Assembly (NCBI GenBank): GCA_947505055.1
Contig: CANNLO010000266.1
Coordinates: forward strand, 1-6,735
Length of the DNA: 6,735 nt
Source of the DNA: Methylococcaceae bacterium
GTDB lineage: Bacteria > Pseudomonadota > Gammaproteobacteria > Methylococcales > Methylomonadaceae
Reading direction: 5' to 3'
In this document: positions 6,663 through 6,735 of the stretch, one piece after another
Numbering within the stretch: the first letter of the stretch is position 1
Layout: every line of letters starts with the position of its first letter
Made by a program: the position numbers and the translations under genes
The notes under the pieces: generated by a model
Seen by the model: the letters and a program-made list of their open reading frames with translations, nothing else
Told to the model about the DNA's origin: nothing
Database searches by the model: none

Positions 6663-6735
6663 TTACTCTAAGTGTTCAACTTGGGTCAAGGAATTCATTT
6701 TTTTTCGCATCGATTCTCCTTGTAAATTGATCCGG
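6663..6735 (-). CDS. istB: IstB-like transposition helper ATPase, C-terminal end (partial)
   Basis: Reading the minus strand from the window edge gives 23 residues, starting RINLQGESMRKKMNSL and stopping at TAA (complement of 6663-6665). The R-I-x-L-x-G-E-S-M-R-K sequence is the characteristic C-terminal tail of IstB, the AAA+ ATPase that assists the IstA transposase of IS21-family elements. The position, just inside terminal repeats, agrees. The body with Walker motifs lies outside the window, so completeness and activity cannot be judged. Confidence 0.75.
   Translation of the reverse strand, partial: RINLQGESMRKKMNSLTQVEHLE

Larger units (their letters stand above)
6583..6735 (-). mobile_element. 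IS21-family insertion sequence, istB-side end (partial)
   Basis: The end of the istB gene is followed outward by two 11-bp direct repeats, the arrangement expected at the ends of IS21-family elements, which carry multiple transposase-binding repeats. The outer boundary is inferred from a TG dinucleotide at about 6583, since IS21 ends typically read TG...CA; it could also lie nearer 6592. The rest of the element, including istA and most of istB, is beyond the window, so the target duplication cannot be seen. Confidence 0.65.

Noticed and set aside
6666..6710. Small minus-strand ORF starting at ATG 6710 with a strong AAGGAG upstream
   Set aside because: It is in the same frame as, and part of, the istB C-terminus (GESMRK); the purine stretch is explained by the codons for Gln-Gly-Glu.

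Overview
The window looks like chromosomal DNA from a Gammaproteobacterium of moderate to low GC. The codon use, a cytosolic multi-PAS histidine kinase, HD-GYP phosphodiesterases and a 'CACGAAA'-type dispersed inverted repeat all fit that group. An aquatic, possibly methanotroph-like lineage is only a guess. I see no phage, CRISPR, tRNA or rRNA genes.

Layout, left to right. Positions 1-72 hold the last 23 codons of an unrecognised plus-strand gene, followed by a small hairpin. About 450 bp without a convincing gene leads to a plausible sigma70-type promoter and a 927-residue soluble sensor histidine kinase (552-3335) with five PAS domains and a complete HisKA/HATPase core. A miniature inverted-repeat element of about 174 bp (3332-3505) starts at the kinase stop codon. 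It is followed by a short GC-rich patch with inverted repeats and a doubtful 90-codon minus-strand frame (3657-3929). After another gap of about 300 bp comes a canonical DUF3391 plus HD-GYP c-di-GMP phosphodiesterase (4237-5511). Converging on it, with only 32 bp between the stop codons, is a second HD-GYP-like protein (5544-6473, minus) whose HD and HHE metal-binding motifs are lost. The right edge carries the end of an IS21-family element: two 11-bp terminal repeat units and the C-terminal codons of istB, running off the window.

How the genes could work together: the kinase has no receiver or response-regulator partner in view, so its output is unknown. The two HD-GYP-type proteins form a convergent pair of one apparently competent c-di-GMP hydrolase and one apparent pseudoenzyme. 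The pseudoenzyme resembles the output half of REC-HD-GYP-like response regulators but has no receiver domain, and an IS21 end lies about 110 bp upstream of its start. A truncation linked to the IS insertion is therefore a reasonable hypothesis. The overall theme is signal transduction and c-di-GMP turnover with mobile-element debris between genes. I did not find a clearly new multi-gene system; the most interesting objects are the degenerate HD-GYP protein and the repeat that takes in the kinase stop codon.
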